A stretch of DNA of 64,000 nucleotides from DATLFP01 sp035540955. GTDB lineage: Bacteria > Actinomycetota > Acidimicrobiia > Acidimicrobiales > CADCSY01. The stretch covers positions 1 to 64,000 of the forward strand of contig DATLFP010000252.1 of the NCBI GenBank assembly GCA_035540955.1, read 5' to 3'. Positions 1 to 7,763 of this stretch are shown here, one piece after another. A program made the translations under genes and the position numbers. Each line of letters begins with the position of its first letter. Position 1 is the first letter of the stretch. Under the pieces are notes generated by a model. The model was not told the DNA's origin. It did no database searches and worked only from the letters and a program-made list of their open reading frames with translations.

Positions 1-226
1 CGTAGACGGCGTGATGCGGGCCGCCGTGCACGTGATCGCCGGCGGGAGTCGGGCGCATGTCGGATTGCCGGTCACCCGCGAGGTTGGTCTCGCTGAGCCG
101 GAGCTGATCGGTGTCGACAGGTCTCTTGTCGATGCCGCTGACGATCTCACCGCCGTCGTAGCGAAGCAGCACGGCAGGCTCTCCGACGTTCACCGACACG
201 ATGGTGATGACTGAGTCGAGCGCCAT
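1..226 (-). CDS. MOSC domain protein (YiiM-like), 3' part cut off by the window edge
   Basis: The reverse strand from the ATG at 226 reads as an open frame to the window edge (75 codons). It begins MALDSVITIVSVNVGEP, then a DKRPV segment, LAGDRQSD and HVHGGPHHAVY. The spacing VNVG...KRPV...L.GD.Q.D...HGG...VY is that of MOSC domain proteins of the YiiM group, which bind or transfer sulfur or molybdenum-cofactor-linked groups. The reactive cysteine normally found further downstream lies outside the window, so activity cannot be judged. No clear promoter box or Shine-Dalgarno sequence precedes the start. Confidence 0.8.
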   Translation of the reverse strand, partial: MALDSVITIVSVNVGEPAVLLRYDGGEIVSGIDKRPVDTDQLRLSETNLAGDRQSDMRPTPAGDHVHGGPHHAVY

Positions 227-355
227 GGGTCGCCAGGATGATCTCAAGCCGCGAGCGAGTCGAACGAGTTCGCGGGCACCGATCACGCTCGCCGCGTGCC
301 GGACATCGCAGTCGCCATCGGTTCTGCAGATCGGCGCTTCGCGGGTGGGCCGCGT

Positions 356-983
356 TCAGGCTCGGGCACGCAGAAGTGGCGTGTAGGGCGCCGGGCCCGG
401 AAGCGGATGCCTCTGCCCGTTCATGAACTTGCTGCGTATCCCGATCTTGTCGAGGTGCTCGATCTGGCGGAAGCCGCAGCGTTGCATCAACCGCTCGATC
501 TCCCGGGGCTCGTAGTAGCTGAGCCAGGGCTCGCCCGCCTTGCGAAACGACTGCGCTGTCGAAGTCGACCGGTACGAAGGTGACGGCGTCGGGTTCGAGG
601 ATGCCTGCTTCGGCGAGGCGCTCGCGTTTCCACGCCTGCGTCGCCGGGTGATCGACCTCAGAGACCCGGAGGTCGCCAGTGTCTGCGTTGTGCCGATAGG
701 CAAAGGAATCAAGTCCAGCGCCGAGCAGCACGTACTGGTCGACACCCTCGCGACGCGCCTCTTCGAGCGTGTCCTCAGCCCATCGTGCCCGGGCTGCGAA
801 GTGGAAGCGACCGAGGTTGGAAAGCGGATCTGCTTCCACGGCGCGAATCGTCTGCTCGCCGAGTTCGCCAGAAAGCAGCCTCGCGAGGGAGTCCGCAAGG
901 ATCACTGGCTTGTCCTGCGCGACATGTGCGGCCCGATTGGCGGCCGCGATGAGCGCCGTGCGGCTGGCCTCGGAGCCGAGCAT
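356..983 (-). pseudogene. SAM-dependent methyltransferase remnant (leucine carboxyl methyltransferase-like family)
   Basis: The N-terminal frame (start 983) encodes SEASRTALIAAANRAAH, the SAM motif YVLLGAGLDSFAYR and EVDHPATQAWKRERL up to FVPVDFDSAVVS. These are hallmarks of the large actinobacterial O-methyltransferase family related to leucine carboxyl methyltransferases. Near 540-555 the family sequence jumps to another frame, GEPWLSYYEPREIERLMQRC, and ends at 356. About 70-75 residues that family members carry between these blocks are absent. An internal deletion that also shifted the frame explains this. The original frame reads on as arginine-rich nonsense. I call it a pseudogene; an assembly error would need both a frame change and a lost segment. 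Confidence 0.72.
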
Positions 984-1090
984 CGCGTCAGCGTCGCGGA
1001 CCGAACCTCCGCTCGCGAACCAAGCGAACCTGTCGATGTCAGGCGTCCCGAACGGCGCGTCTCGAGCGGAGGCTGGTCACGGTGTCTGGC

Positions 1091-1096
1091 TACCGT
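1091..1096 (+). promoter_or_regulatory. Leaderless-type -10 box (TACCGT)
   Basis: TACCGT ends 6 nt before the ATG at 1103, the same geometry seen at many intact genes here. It supports the view that the frameshifted gene downstream was once, or still is, transcribed. Confidence 0.5.
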
Positions 1097-1102
1097 CCGG
1101 TC

Positions 1103-1358
1103 ATGCCCACTTCGGACGCAGCCATCGAGACGCACGAGGACCTCATCAGCGCACTCGGGACCATCGAGGGCTTGCGGGACAAGGGCAAGGTACTTCCGCT
1201 CCCGCGCCTTCCTCCACTTCCATGACGGTGAGAGCGGCAGGTACGCGGATGTCCGATTCTCCGAGGACTGGGAGCGGGCCCCGGCGGCGACTCCTCGGCA
1301 GCGCGCCAAGCTGCTCGAACGAGTTCGACGTCACGTCGAGCGCCGGAACCGGACATGA
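1103..1358 (+). pseudogene. Small conserved hypothetical protein, frameshifted
   Basis: From ATG 1103 the frame reads MPTSDAAIETHEDLISALG, TIEGLRDKGK and then loses sense after about 30 codons. A second frame continues with YFRSRAFLHFHDGESGRYAD, VRFSEDWERAPAATPRQRAK and LLERVRRH, ending at the stop at 1356-1358. Joined, they give one roughly 84-residue protein of a type I recall in actinobacteria (acidic helix, then an R.RAFLHFH..G.YADVR core). The frames join with one extra base in the run around 1186-1192. The leaderless -10 box at 1091 sets the start. Either a real frameshift or a one-base sequencing error fits. The function is unknown. Confidence 0.6.
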
Positions 1359-1425
1359 CCCCGATTCAGATCAGCGGGCCGAGCGTCCACGCGGAGTCGC
1401 CGAGTAGCGAGCGCTCCCGGCGCTG

Positions 1426-2391
1426 CTAGAGCTCGAGCCCCGCGGCCGCGGCAAGCGCGTCCCGCGCCTCGGCGACGAGCGCGCGCACGATCTCGCCGGC
1501 GGGTTGGACATCCCTGATGAGCCCGGCGCTCTGACCGCCGACGACGAGGAGGTCTTCTCGGTCGCCGGCGGCGTCAGCCTCGGAGAGCTCGGTCAGCGCC
1601 GGCGTCGGGTCGGTGGCGAGCTCGCCGGCTCGCTGCTCCCAGCGCTCGACGAAGTCCGTGCGCAGCAGCCGCAAGCGCGTTCGATAGCCGACGGTTCCGG
1701 GGTTCGGGTTGAGCACGTTGATGAAGCCGGCCTGCAACCAGTCCTCAGACGGGCGTGTGATCAGTGCACGCTTCCAGCGCTCTCCGACAGGGGACTCCGC
1801 TGAGGCGAGGAAGCGGCTGCCGAGGTTGACGCCGGCCGCCCCGAGCAGCATCGCCGCCGCCATCCCTCGCCCGTCGGCGATGCCACCCGCGGCCAGGACC
1901 GGGATCGGGTGAACGGCATCGACGACCTGGGGGACCAGGGCGAGCGTGCTCACCGACCCGCCATAGCCGCCGGCCTCTCCACCCTGGGCGACGATGATGT
2001 CGGCGCCGCCTTCGGCCGCGCGCTGCGCCTGCTGCACGGTGTTGACCTGCTGCATGACGAGGCTGCCGGCATCGTGCACGCGCTGGATCAGGTCACCGGC
2101 GTGGTCGAGCGCGAACGAGACGACAGCGGGGGCGCGCTCCAGCGTCGCAGCGAGCGCTTCAGCATTGACGTCCGGGACGACGTGGTTCACGGCGAACGGA
2201 CGGTCCGTCAGCTCACGCAGCTCTGCGAGCTCGCGGCGGAGCTGGTCCGGCGGGCGGTTCCAGGCGCCGAGGCTGCCGAGCGCGCCGGCGTCCGAGACGG
2301 CCGCCGCCAATGCTGGCGACGTGAAGATGCTCATTCCCGCCTGGACCACGGGAGCGTCGATGCCCACGAGGTCGCACAGGGTCGAACGCAT
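1426..2391 (-). CDS. Nitronate monooxygenase-like FMN oxidoreductase
   Basis: This 321-residue TIM-barrel protein has the family features: PVVQAGM at the N-terminus, the core AQGGEAGGYGGS, and the FMN-phosphate loop AAGGIADGRGMAAAM followed by LGAAGVNLGSRF. Nitronate monooxygenases oxidise alkyl nitronates with FMN and oxygen. The usual motif is EAGGH; here tyrosine replaces the histidine that is generally assigned a catalytic role, so the substrate may differ. The start at 2391 is preferred over 2406 because the intervening codons form a GGAGG ribosome-binding site. It stands alone on the minus strand. Confidence 0.82.
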   Translation of the reverse strand: MRSTLCDLVGIDAPVVQAGMSIFTSPALAAAVSDAGALGSLGAWNRPPDQLRRELAELRELTDRPFAVNHVVPDVNAEALAATLERAPAVVSFALDHAGDLIQRVHDAGSLVMQQVNTVQQAQRAAEGGADIIVAQGGEAGGYGGSVSTLALVPQVVDAVHPIPVLAAGGIADGRGMAAAMLLGAAGVNLGSRFLASAESPVGERWKRALITRPSEDWLQAGFINVLNPNPGTVGYRTRLRLLRTDFVERWEQRAGELATDPTPALTELSEADAAGDREDLLVVGGQSAGLIRDVQPAGEIVRALVAEARDALAAAAGLEL

Positions 2392-2517
2392 CTCGACCAC
2401 CTCCATCGTCTCTGGTGCGGTGCCGCCAACCTACGCGCCAACCACGGCGGACCGTCGGCGCTCGAGGGGTCGCTCCCGCGGCTGCTCCGGCCACACGTCG
2501 CACGATGTGGGAGCGCT

Positions 2518-2952
2518 CTAGCTCAGGGCCTTCTCCCAGGTCAGGAAGGTGTCATCGACATCGATCGGCCCTGTCCGAATCATGACCGTGCCTTGCACGC
2601 GCTCGGGAGGCAGACCGGTGTCGCGGTAGCCGCACGCGTGGTACAGCGCCTGCGCGGCAACGTTGTCGACGCTGACGGTCAACCGCAGCCTGCTGAACCC
2701 GCGCGCCTCGACCTCTCGCTCAGCTGCCGCCGTCAAGGCTCTCGCCACACCACACCTGCGATGTCCAGGGCGGACGAAGACGTCCTGGAGCTCGGGCGGC
2801 TCCGTCAACGCGAGGTGGAGATGACCGATGGGCTCCGCGTCATCCCAGGCCACGAGGTAGAACCCGTCCCCCTGGTTCAGCCGGGCGAGACCGAGCACGA
2901 GACCGACCCGTTCGGCCTCCTCGGACCGAAGCTGCCGAACGACGCTGCTCAT
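2518..2952 (-). CDS. GNAT family N-acetyltransferase
   Basis: The product has 144 residues and one GNAT domain. The acetyl-CoA loop is visible as VRPGHRRCGVARALTAAA (about residues 61-78), followed by LRLTVSVDNVAAQALYHACG, the typical last strand and helix with the ALYxxxGY signature. GNAT enzymes move an acetyl group from acetyl-CoA to an amine; nothing here identifies the acceptor. The ATG at 2952 gives a normal-length domain without the arginine-rich upstream extension of the same frame. It is divergent from the phosphatase gene at 3117 across about 160 bp, in which I see no clear promoter. Confidence 0.85.
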   Translation of the reverse strand: MSSVVRQLRSEEAERVGLVLGLARLNQGDGFYLVAWDDAEPIGHLHLALTEPPELQDVFVRPGHRRCGVARALTAAAEREVEARGFSRLRLTVSVDNVAAQALYHACGYRDTGLPPERVQGTVMIRTGPIDVDDTFLTWEKALS

Positions 2953-3116
2953 GTCTGAACAGTCTGACCCTTCCGACTCTGCGGCGCCGACTGCGCGGGC
3001 AACGCGTGTGAGCGGACGGGTCGGTTGACGGCGCACTTGCCCGCCAAGCACGGGCAATCTGTACGTGTGCGATCCCGAAGCTGGTAAGGGTCGGCCTGAC
3101 CTCATCGCCGTCGTGC

Positions 3117-3722
3117 ATGCTCGCGCGCGTGGCAGACGAGCTCCTGGGTGACGACCGCGCTGCGGTGGCGTGGGCGGTGTTCTCGATGTTGACGCCCGCG
3201 GGAAGGCGCGTCGCGGAGCGAATGAGCCGGGGCGAGCGGCCCCCGGTGACCGATGAGCTGCTCGTCGCCATCCGCGAGGAGTGGCGAGCAGCCGGCCAGC
3301 CGACCGTTCGCCCGCACGCGCACCGCGACGCCGTGACGTTCGTCGACGGCACGACGGTCGTCGGAGCCAGGTTCCTCGTCGAGGATCCCTACGCGCAAGA
3401 CGGCGCGCCGGCGTTCGGGCTCTACTTCGACGAGCACTGGGCACCGCCCTGGGACCACGCGCATCTGCCGTGGGTCGACTTCGGCGTCCCCGATGCCACT
3501 GCGCTGCGCGTTGCCCTCGAGGACGTGCTCGACCGAGCGCGCCGTGGCGAGAAAGTCGAGGTCGGTTGCCTCGGCGGGCACGGGCGCACCGGCACCGCGC
3601 TGGCGTGCCTCGCCGTCCTGACCGGCACGCCGCCCGGCGAGGCGGTCGCCTGGGTGCGGGCCGCGTACTGCGAGCGGGCGGTCGAGACCGACGAGCAGCG
3701 GGCGTTCGTCGCCGCGTTCTGA
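3117..3722 (+). CDS. Cysteine-dependent protein phosphatase-like protein
   Basis: The protein has 201 residues. Near residue 150 it carries CLGGHGRTG, a complete C-x5-R phosphate-binding loop followed by a helix, the catalytic signature of protein-tyrosine and dual-specificity phosphatases. The histidine usually before the cysteine is glycine. The aspartate-rich stretch LPWVDFGVPDATALR about 30 residues earlier could supply the general acid. A helical N-terminal region of roughly 60 residues is unassigned. The ATG at 3117 is one choice; GTG 3129 is also possible. It converges on the anti-sigma-like gene at 3739 with a 16-bp gap. The substrate is unknown. Confidence 0.68.
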   Translation: MLARVADELLGDDRAAVAWAVFSMLTPAGRRVAERMSRGERPPVTDELLVAIREEWRAAGQPTVRPHAHRDAVTFVDGTTVVGARFLVEDPYAQDGAPAFGLYFDEHWAPPWDHAHLPWVDFGVPDATALRVALEDVLDRARRGEKVEVGCLGGHGRTGTALACLAVLTGTPPGEAVAWVRAAYCERAVETDEQRAFVAAF

Positions 3723-3738
3723 ACGACGCCGCGGGTGC

Positions 3739-4347
3739 TCAGGACCGGAAGGCCTCGTCGTAGACGGCTCGGAGCTCGTCGGTGGCCGGGCCGCTGAAGC
3801 CGCAGAAGCTGACGGTCCCCTCGGCGGCCGAGACGAGATACGCCTCACCCTCCGCGAAGGTGAATCCGTCGATCAGGGCCTCCATGCCCGACTGCGCGTG
3901 GATCACCACGGTGCCGGCGTCGCCGCCGGCGTACCACTCCTCGACGGTGAGCGTCACCGTGTCGCCCTCGACGGCCGTGGCTGTCCCGGCGAACGCGACC
4001 GGCATGTCGGCCAGGATCTCGGCGTCGACCGGGAGGCAGCTCGCCATCGCGTCCGAGGCGCCGAGGGTCAGCTCGACCGGCGGCCCGCTGGCCACCGGGG
4101 ACTCGTCACCGCCGCGGGTGAGGACGACGCCGCCGGCAACGGCGACGGCGACAGCAGCCGCGGCCGCGAGCAGCAGCGGCCGGCGGGCCGCGCCTGGCGT
4201 CGACGGGCGGTCGGTGGTGACGTTCGGGTCGGTGTGCATGATGCGCTCCAGTCGCGATCGGGACGACGACGTCGTCGGCGGTTCGGTCGCCACGTCGTGG
4301 GCGGGGTCGATGGCGGCCAGCCGATCTCGCAGCTCGTCAGCGGTCAT
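3739..4347 (-). CDS. Single-pass membrane protein, putative anti-sigma partner of the ECF sigma factor
   Basis: The 202-residue protein has a cytoplasmic N-terminus of about 55 residues (MTADELRDRLAAIDPAHDV), one hydrophobic span near residues 57-78 (LLLAAAAAVAVAVAGGVVL), and an extracytoplasmic domain with two cysteines (ASCLPVD, SFCGFSG) that could form a disulfide. Its start overlaps the sigma factor stop by 4 bp (ATGA), so translation is coupled. Position and topology suggest it restrains the sigma factor, but no ZAS-type zinc motif is present, so the role is inferred from context only. Confidence 0.6.
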   Translation of the reverse strand: MTADELRDRLAAIDPAHDVATEPPTTSSSRSRLERIMHTDPNVTTDRPSTPGAARRPLLLAAAAAVAVAVAGGVVLTRGGDESPVASGPPVELTLGASDAMASCLPVDAEILADMPVAFAGTATAVEGDTVTLTVEEWYAGGDAGTVVIHAQSGMEALIDGFTFAEGEAYLVSAAEGTVSFCGFSGPATDELRAVYDEAFRS

Positions 4348-4904
4348 CGTCCGTGCTCCTCGCAGCTTCCGTCCCGCTCCTGTCCGGAGGGGACCCGATC
4401 CTGTCGAGACAGCTCATCGGCCAACCGGCGCTGGATCCGACCGAGCCGCACGCTGACGGCGTTGGGCGTGGTGTCGAGAACCGCCGCGATCTCCCGGGGC
4501 TCGAGTCGCTCCCAGGCCCACAGCCGGATCACCTCGCGGTCGCGCTCGGGCAGCCGGTCCAGCGCTCGGTGCAGCGCCGCGTCCGCTTCCGAGGTCCAGT
4601 CGGGGCCGGTCGGCTCCCGGAACCCGGCGCCGACCCGCTGGAGGAGCCGGGTCCGCCGTTGACCGGCGCGCCGGTGGTTGGCGAGGCAGCGGCGAGCGAC
4701 CCCGTAGGCCCACGGAAGCGCGCCGTCGGCGGGTACGTCCTCGAGGCGGCGCCACACCACGAGGAGCACCTCGTCGAGGAGATCGTCGACATCCTCGGGC
4801 GCCGAGCGGCGACGGAGGTATCGCTGGAGAGGCTCGTACACCTCCCCGACGACCGCCCGGAACGCGTCCTGGCGGGAGGCGGTGCGCGCTCGTGTGGCTT
4901 CCAC
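4344..4904 (-). CDS. ECF-type RNA polymerase sigma factor
   Basis: The 186-residue protein has sigma region 2 at about residues 18-85 (VYEPLQRYLRRRSAPEDVDD, LLDEVLLVVWRRLEDV, LPWAYGVARRCLANHRR) and region 4 at about 110-165 (ALDRLPERDREVIRLWAWER, LEPREIAAVLDTTPNAVSVR). No region 1 or 3 is present, as expected for group 4 sigma factors. It starts with GTG at 4904 and is followed by the membrane protein at 3739 with a 4-bp overlap, the usual sigma/anti-sigma arrangement. No autoregulated promoter is obvious upstream. Confidence 0.88.
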   Translation of the reverse strand: MEATRARTASRQDAFRAVVGEVYEPLQRYLRRRSAPEDVDDLLDEVLLVVWRRLEDVPADGALPWAYGVARRCLANHRRAGQRRTRLLQRVGAGFREPTGPDWTSEADAALHRALDRLPERDREVIRLWAWERLEPREIAAVLDTTPNAVSVRLGRIQRRLADELSRQDRVPSGQERDGSCEEHGR

Positions 4905-4951
4905 GGTCCGTCAGACGCCCGCCGCCCGTCGGTGGTTCCGGAGGTGGGCCG

Positions 4952-5893
4952 CTACGGTTGCCGCCGTGAAGAAGCTCCTGCTGCTCCTGCTCCTCCTCGG
5001 CCTCGGCGCGTTCGCGGCGAAGAAGCTCCGCGAGGCATAGAGGGCCAGAGCCGGGCCATCCGGCCCGGCGGCGGCGCCGGCGGATCGCGCCGCAGCCGCC
5101 ACCACACGATGGCGGCGGCGGCCACCAGCGCGCCCACCCCGCCCCCGGCCGCCGCGGTCTGCGCCGGCGAGGGCATCGGGACGCGGTCGCGCAGGCGGAC
5201 GGGCTTGACGAAGCGCACGACCTCCCACCCGCGCTCGGTCGCCACCCGCAGGAGCGGCCGGTCGGGGTTCACCGCGACCGGGTGGCCGACGAGGTCCAGC
5301 ATCGGCACGTCGGTGACCGAGTCGGAGTAGGCGTAGCACTCGGCCAGGTCGAGGTGCCGGGCGGCCGCCAGCTCGCGGACTGCGTCGGCCTTCGCCGGCC
5401 CGTACGCGTAGCGGACGAGCTCGCCGCTGTAGCGGCCTTCGTCGTCGACCTTCGCCTCGGTGGCGACGGCCAGGTGGGCGCCGAGGTGCTCGGCGAGGGG
5501 TTCGACGACCTCGACGGGCGCGGCCGACACGATCGCCACCAGACGACCCTCGGCGCGGTGGCTGCGGATGAGCTCGAGTGCCTCCTCGTAGACGATCGGT
5601 TCGATCACCTCTTCGATCGCCTCCCGCACGATCGCCCGCACCCGCTCCTGCTCCCATCCGCGGGTCAGCTTGAGGGCGGCGTCGCGGGTCTTGGTCAGCT
5701 TCTTCTCGTCGGCTCCCAGCCAGAGGTAGACGAGCTGGCCCCACAGCGCGCGGAGCAGCACCCACCGCGAGAGCAGGCCGGCCCGCTGGAACGACGAGCT
5801 GAACGCCACCATCGAGGCGCGGGCGATCACGGTCTTGTCGAGGTCGAAGAAGGCGGCGGCGTTCGGGGTCGCGCTCCCGTGCTCGTCGGTCAC
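4952..5893 (-). CDS. HAD-IB family phosphatase with C-terminal membrane anchor
   Basis: The 313-residue protein shows HAD motif I AAFFDLDKTVIARASM (nucleophile DLD), motif II in LVAIVSAAPVEVVEPLAEHL, and motif III/IV in YAYSDSVTDVPMLDLVGHPV. It belongs to subfamily IB with SerB-like and 1-acyl-lipid-linked phosphatases. A hydrophobic segment near residues 255-272 (GGVGALVAAAAIVWW) suggests anchoring. The tail after it is arginine-rich and antisense to a small gene. TAGGCT (minus strand, 5907-5902) ends 8 nt before the GTG start, so the mRNA is probably leaderless. Substrate unknown. Confidence 0.82.
   Translation of the reverse strand: MTDEHGSATPNAAAFFDLDKTVIARASMVAFSSSFQRAGLLSRWVLLRALWGQLVYLWLGADEKKLTKTRDAALKLTRGWEQERVRAIVREAIEEVIEPIVYEEALELIRSHRAEGRLVAIVSAAPVEVVEPLAEHLGAHLAVATEAKVDDEGRYSGELVRYAYGPAKADAVRELAAARHLDLAECYAYSDSVTDVPMLDLVGHPVAVNPDRPLLRVATERGWEVVRFVKPVRLRDRVPMPSPAQTAAAGGGVGALVAAAAIVWWRLRRDPPAPPPGRMARLWPSMPRGASSPRTRRGRGGAGAAGASSRRQP
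4966..5040 (+). CDS. 24-residue membrane peptide (DLW-39-like N-terminus)
   Basis: GTG at 4966 opens a 24-codon frame: MKKLLLLLLLLGLGAFAA then KKLREA. It is one hydrophobic helix with lysines on both sides, close to the N-terminal half of the small actinobacterial DLW-39 family but without its tail. A TACGGT -10 box (4953-4958) ends 7 nt before the GTG, the leaderless geometry used by larger genes here. The gene lies wholly antisense to the last 89 bp of the HAD hydrolase frame, whose last 35 residues are low-complexity. Both may be expressed; I favour this peptide as real because of the promoter and the composition. Confidence 0.55.
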   Translation: MKKLLLLLLLLGLGAFAAKKLREA

Positions 5894-5918
5894 CGCGACC
5901 GAGCCTACGAGCCGACCC

Positions 5919-5947
5919 TTGCCGGTCCGTTTCGTCCCGGTTAGGTT
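5919..5947 (+). promoter_or_regulatory. Promoter for the Tad pilus operon
   Basis: TTGCCG (5919-5924) and TAGGTT (5942-5947) are 17 bp apart, a good sigma-70-type match, about 65 bp upstream of the first Tad gene. It is back-to-back with the HAD gene's -10 box at 5902-5907. Confidence 0.55.
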
Positions 5948-6013
5948 CGGGAGCGCTCGTCCCGGCTTCCCCCGTCGATGCGAACCCGAGAGGGTCCGGC
6001 TCCGGAGGAACCC

Positions 6014-6661
6014 ATGCTCGTCGCCTGCTGGTCGGCGAAGGGCGGCTGCGGCACGACCGTGGTCGCCGTGTCACTCGCGTCCCTGCTCGCGCGCGCCGGT
6101 GGCGCGCTGGTCGCCGACCTCGCCGGCGACGTGCCCGCGGTGCTGGGCATGCCCGAGCCGTCGGGTCCCGGACTCGCCGACTGGCTCGCGGCCGGCGAGA
6201 GCGTCCCCGCCGACGCGTTGGCCCGGCTCGAGGTCGCCGGACCGGCCGACGTCCGCGTGCTGCCCGCCGGCGGCTCCCTCGACGGCGCCCCCGACGGCCG
6301 GGGCGAGGTGCTCGCCGCCCTCCTCGGGGCCGACGCCCGCCCGGTCGTGGCCGACTGCGGGTCGATGCCGCGCGGCCCGCGCCTGGCGGTGGCGGCGGCA
6401 GCCACCTCGTCGCTGCTCGTGCTCCGACCCTGCTACCTCGCGCTGCGCCGGGCGGCGGCATTCCCGCTCCGGCCCTCGGGTGTGGTGCTGGTCGACGAGC
6501 CGGGGCGCAGCCTCACCGTCGAGGACGTCGAGGCGGTGCTCCAGGTGCCGGTGCGGGCCGTCGTGGCCGTCGATCCCGCCGTCGCCCGGGCCGTCGACGC
6601 CGGGAGCCTCGGTGCCCGCGTCCCCCGCCGGCTCCAGCGCTCGCTCCGCCATGCCGCCTGA
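6014..6661 (+). CDS. CpaE/TadZ-like ParA-family ATPase of the Tad pilus locus
   Basis: The 215-residue protein starts MLVACWSAKGGCGTTVVAVS, a deviant Walker A loop (KGGCGTT) of the MinD/ParA class, and continues with ALVADLAGDVPAVLG (the switch I region). It is shorter than typical CpaE, which has an N-terminal receiver-like domain, and the C-terminal half is alanine- and arginine-rich. ATG 6014 is chosen because GGAGG (6004-6008) sits at ideal distance. An in-frame ATG at 5978 lacks such a site. CpaE/TadZ proteins place the pilus machine at the pole. The 3' end overlaps tadA by 11 bp, so it is the first gene of the operon. Confidence 0.78.
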   Translation: MLVACWSAKGGCGTTVVAVSLASLLARAGGALVADLAGDVPAVLGMPEPSGPGLADWLAAGESVPADALARLEVAGPADVRVLPAGGSLDGAPDGRGEVLAALLGADARPVVADCGSMPRGPRLAVAAAATSSLLVLRPCYLALRRAAAFPLRPSGVVLVDEPGRSLTVEDVEAVLQVPVRAVVAVDPAVARAVDAGSLGARVPRRLQRSLRHAA

Positions 6662-7763
6662 CGCCGCCACCGTCGCCCTGGCCGAACGGGTGCACCGCCG
6701 GCTGCTCGACGGCGGCGAGCGAGGCGGTGACCTGGCGGCGGCGGTCGAGGCCATCACCCGCGCCGAGGCACCGCTGCTCGACGGTCCCGCTCTGGCCGAG
6801 GTGGTCGAGCGGGTCACGGCGCGGGCCCGGGGCCTCGGGCCGCTCGAGCCGCTGCTCGCCGACCCGGCCGTCACCGAGGTGATGGTGAACGGTCCCGGCC
6901 CGGTGTGGGTCGAGCGCGGCGGTCGGCTCGAGCGACTCCCGCTGCAGCTCGACCGGCCCACCATCGAGCACCTCGTCGAGCGGGTGGTGGGCCCGCTGGG
7001 GCTGCGCATCGACCGGTCGTCGCCGCTGGTCGACGCCCGCCTGCCCGACGGGTCGCGGGTCAACGCCGTGGTCCCGCCGCTCGCCGTGGACGGGCCGTAC
7101 CTGACGATCCGCCGCTTCTCGGTGCGGGGCATCCCGCTCGAGGCGATCTGCGGCGCGGCGATCGCCGAACTGCTGGTGTGGGCCGTGCAGGCCCGACTCA
7201 ACGTGATCGTCTCGGGCGGCACCGGGGCCGGGAAGACGACCCTGCTCAACGCCCTCGCCGCCCACATCCCCGCGCACGAGCGGGTCGTCACCGTCGAGGA
7301 CGCCGCCGAGCTCCGCCTCGAGCGCGACCACGTCGTGCGGCTCGAGGCCCGGCCGGCCAACGCCGAGGGCGCCGGGCACGTGTCGGTCCGCGACCTCGTG
7401 CGCAACGCGCTTCGCATGAGGCCCGATCGGATCGTCGTCGGCGAGGTCCGCGGCCCCGAGGCGCTCGACATGTTGCAGGCGATGAACACCGGCCACGAGG
7501 GGTCGCTGTCGACCTGCCACGCCAACAGCCCGGCCGACGCCCTGCGCCGGTTGGAGACGATGGTCCTCACCGGCGACGTCGCGCTCCCACTCGACGCCGT
7601 GCGCGACCAGCTGGCGGCGGCCGTCGACCTCGTCGTGCAGATCGCGCGCCACCCCGACGGGCGGCGCGCCGTCACCGACGTGGCCGAGGTCGTCGCCGGT
7701 CCCGAGCGGGTCCGCGTCGTGGGTGAACGAACCGCAGTCACCCGGCCTCCGAGGTCGCGGTGA
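6651..7763 (+). CDS. tadA: TadA/CpaF pilus assembly ATPase
   Basis: This is a 370-residue secretion ATPase of the VirB11/CpaF type. Visible motifs are Walker A VSGGTGAGKTTLLNA (from about residue 187), the Asp box HERVVTVEDAAEL, Walker B RPDRIVVGEVRGPEALD and the His box NTGHEGSLSTCHAN. An N-terminal domain (LLADPAVTEVMVNGPGPVWV) precedes the core. It hydrolyses ATP to drive Flp-type pilin assembly through TadB/TadC. The ATG at 6651 overlaps the previous stop by 11 bp, and the stop overlaps the tadB GTG. The same frame is open far upstream, but only the part from 6651 matches the family. Confidence 0.95.
   Translation: MPPDAATVALAERVHRRLLDGGERGGDLAAAVEAITRAEAPLLDGPALAEVVERVTARARGLGPLEPLLADPAVTEVMVNGPGPVWVERGGRLERLPLQLDRPTIEHLVERVVGPLGLRIDRSSPLVDARLPDGSRVNAVVPPLAVDGPYLTIRRFSVRGIPLEAICGAAIAELLVWAVQARLNVIVSGGTGAGKTTLLNALAAHIPAHERVVTVEDAAELRLERDHVVRLEARPANAEGAGHVSVRDLVRNALRMRPDRIVVGEVRGPEALDMLQAMNTGHEGSLSTCHANSPADALRRLETMVLTGDVALPLDAVRDQLAAAVDLVVQIARHPDGRRAVTDVAEVVAGPERVRVVGERTAVTRPPRSR

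Noticed and set aside
4911..6461. Minus-strand open frame of about 516 codons across the HAD and CpaE genes
   Set aside because: Almost pure Arg/Pro/Gly/Ala composition; the HAD and CpaE-like proteins in other frames have clear motifs.
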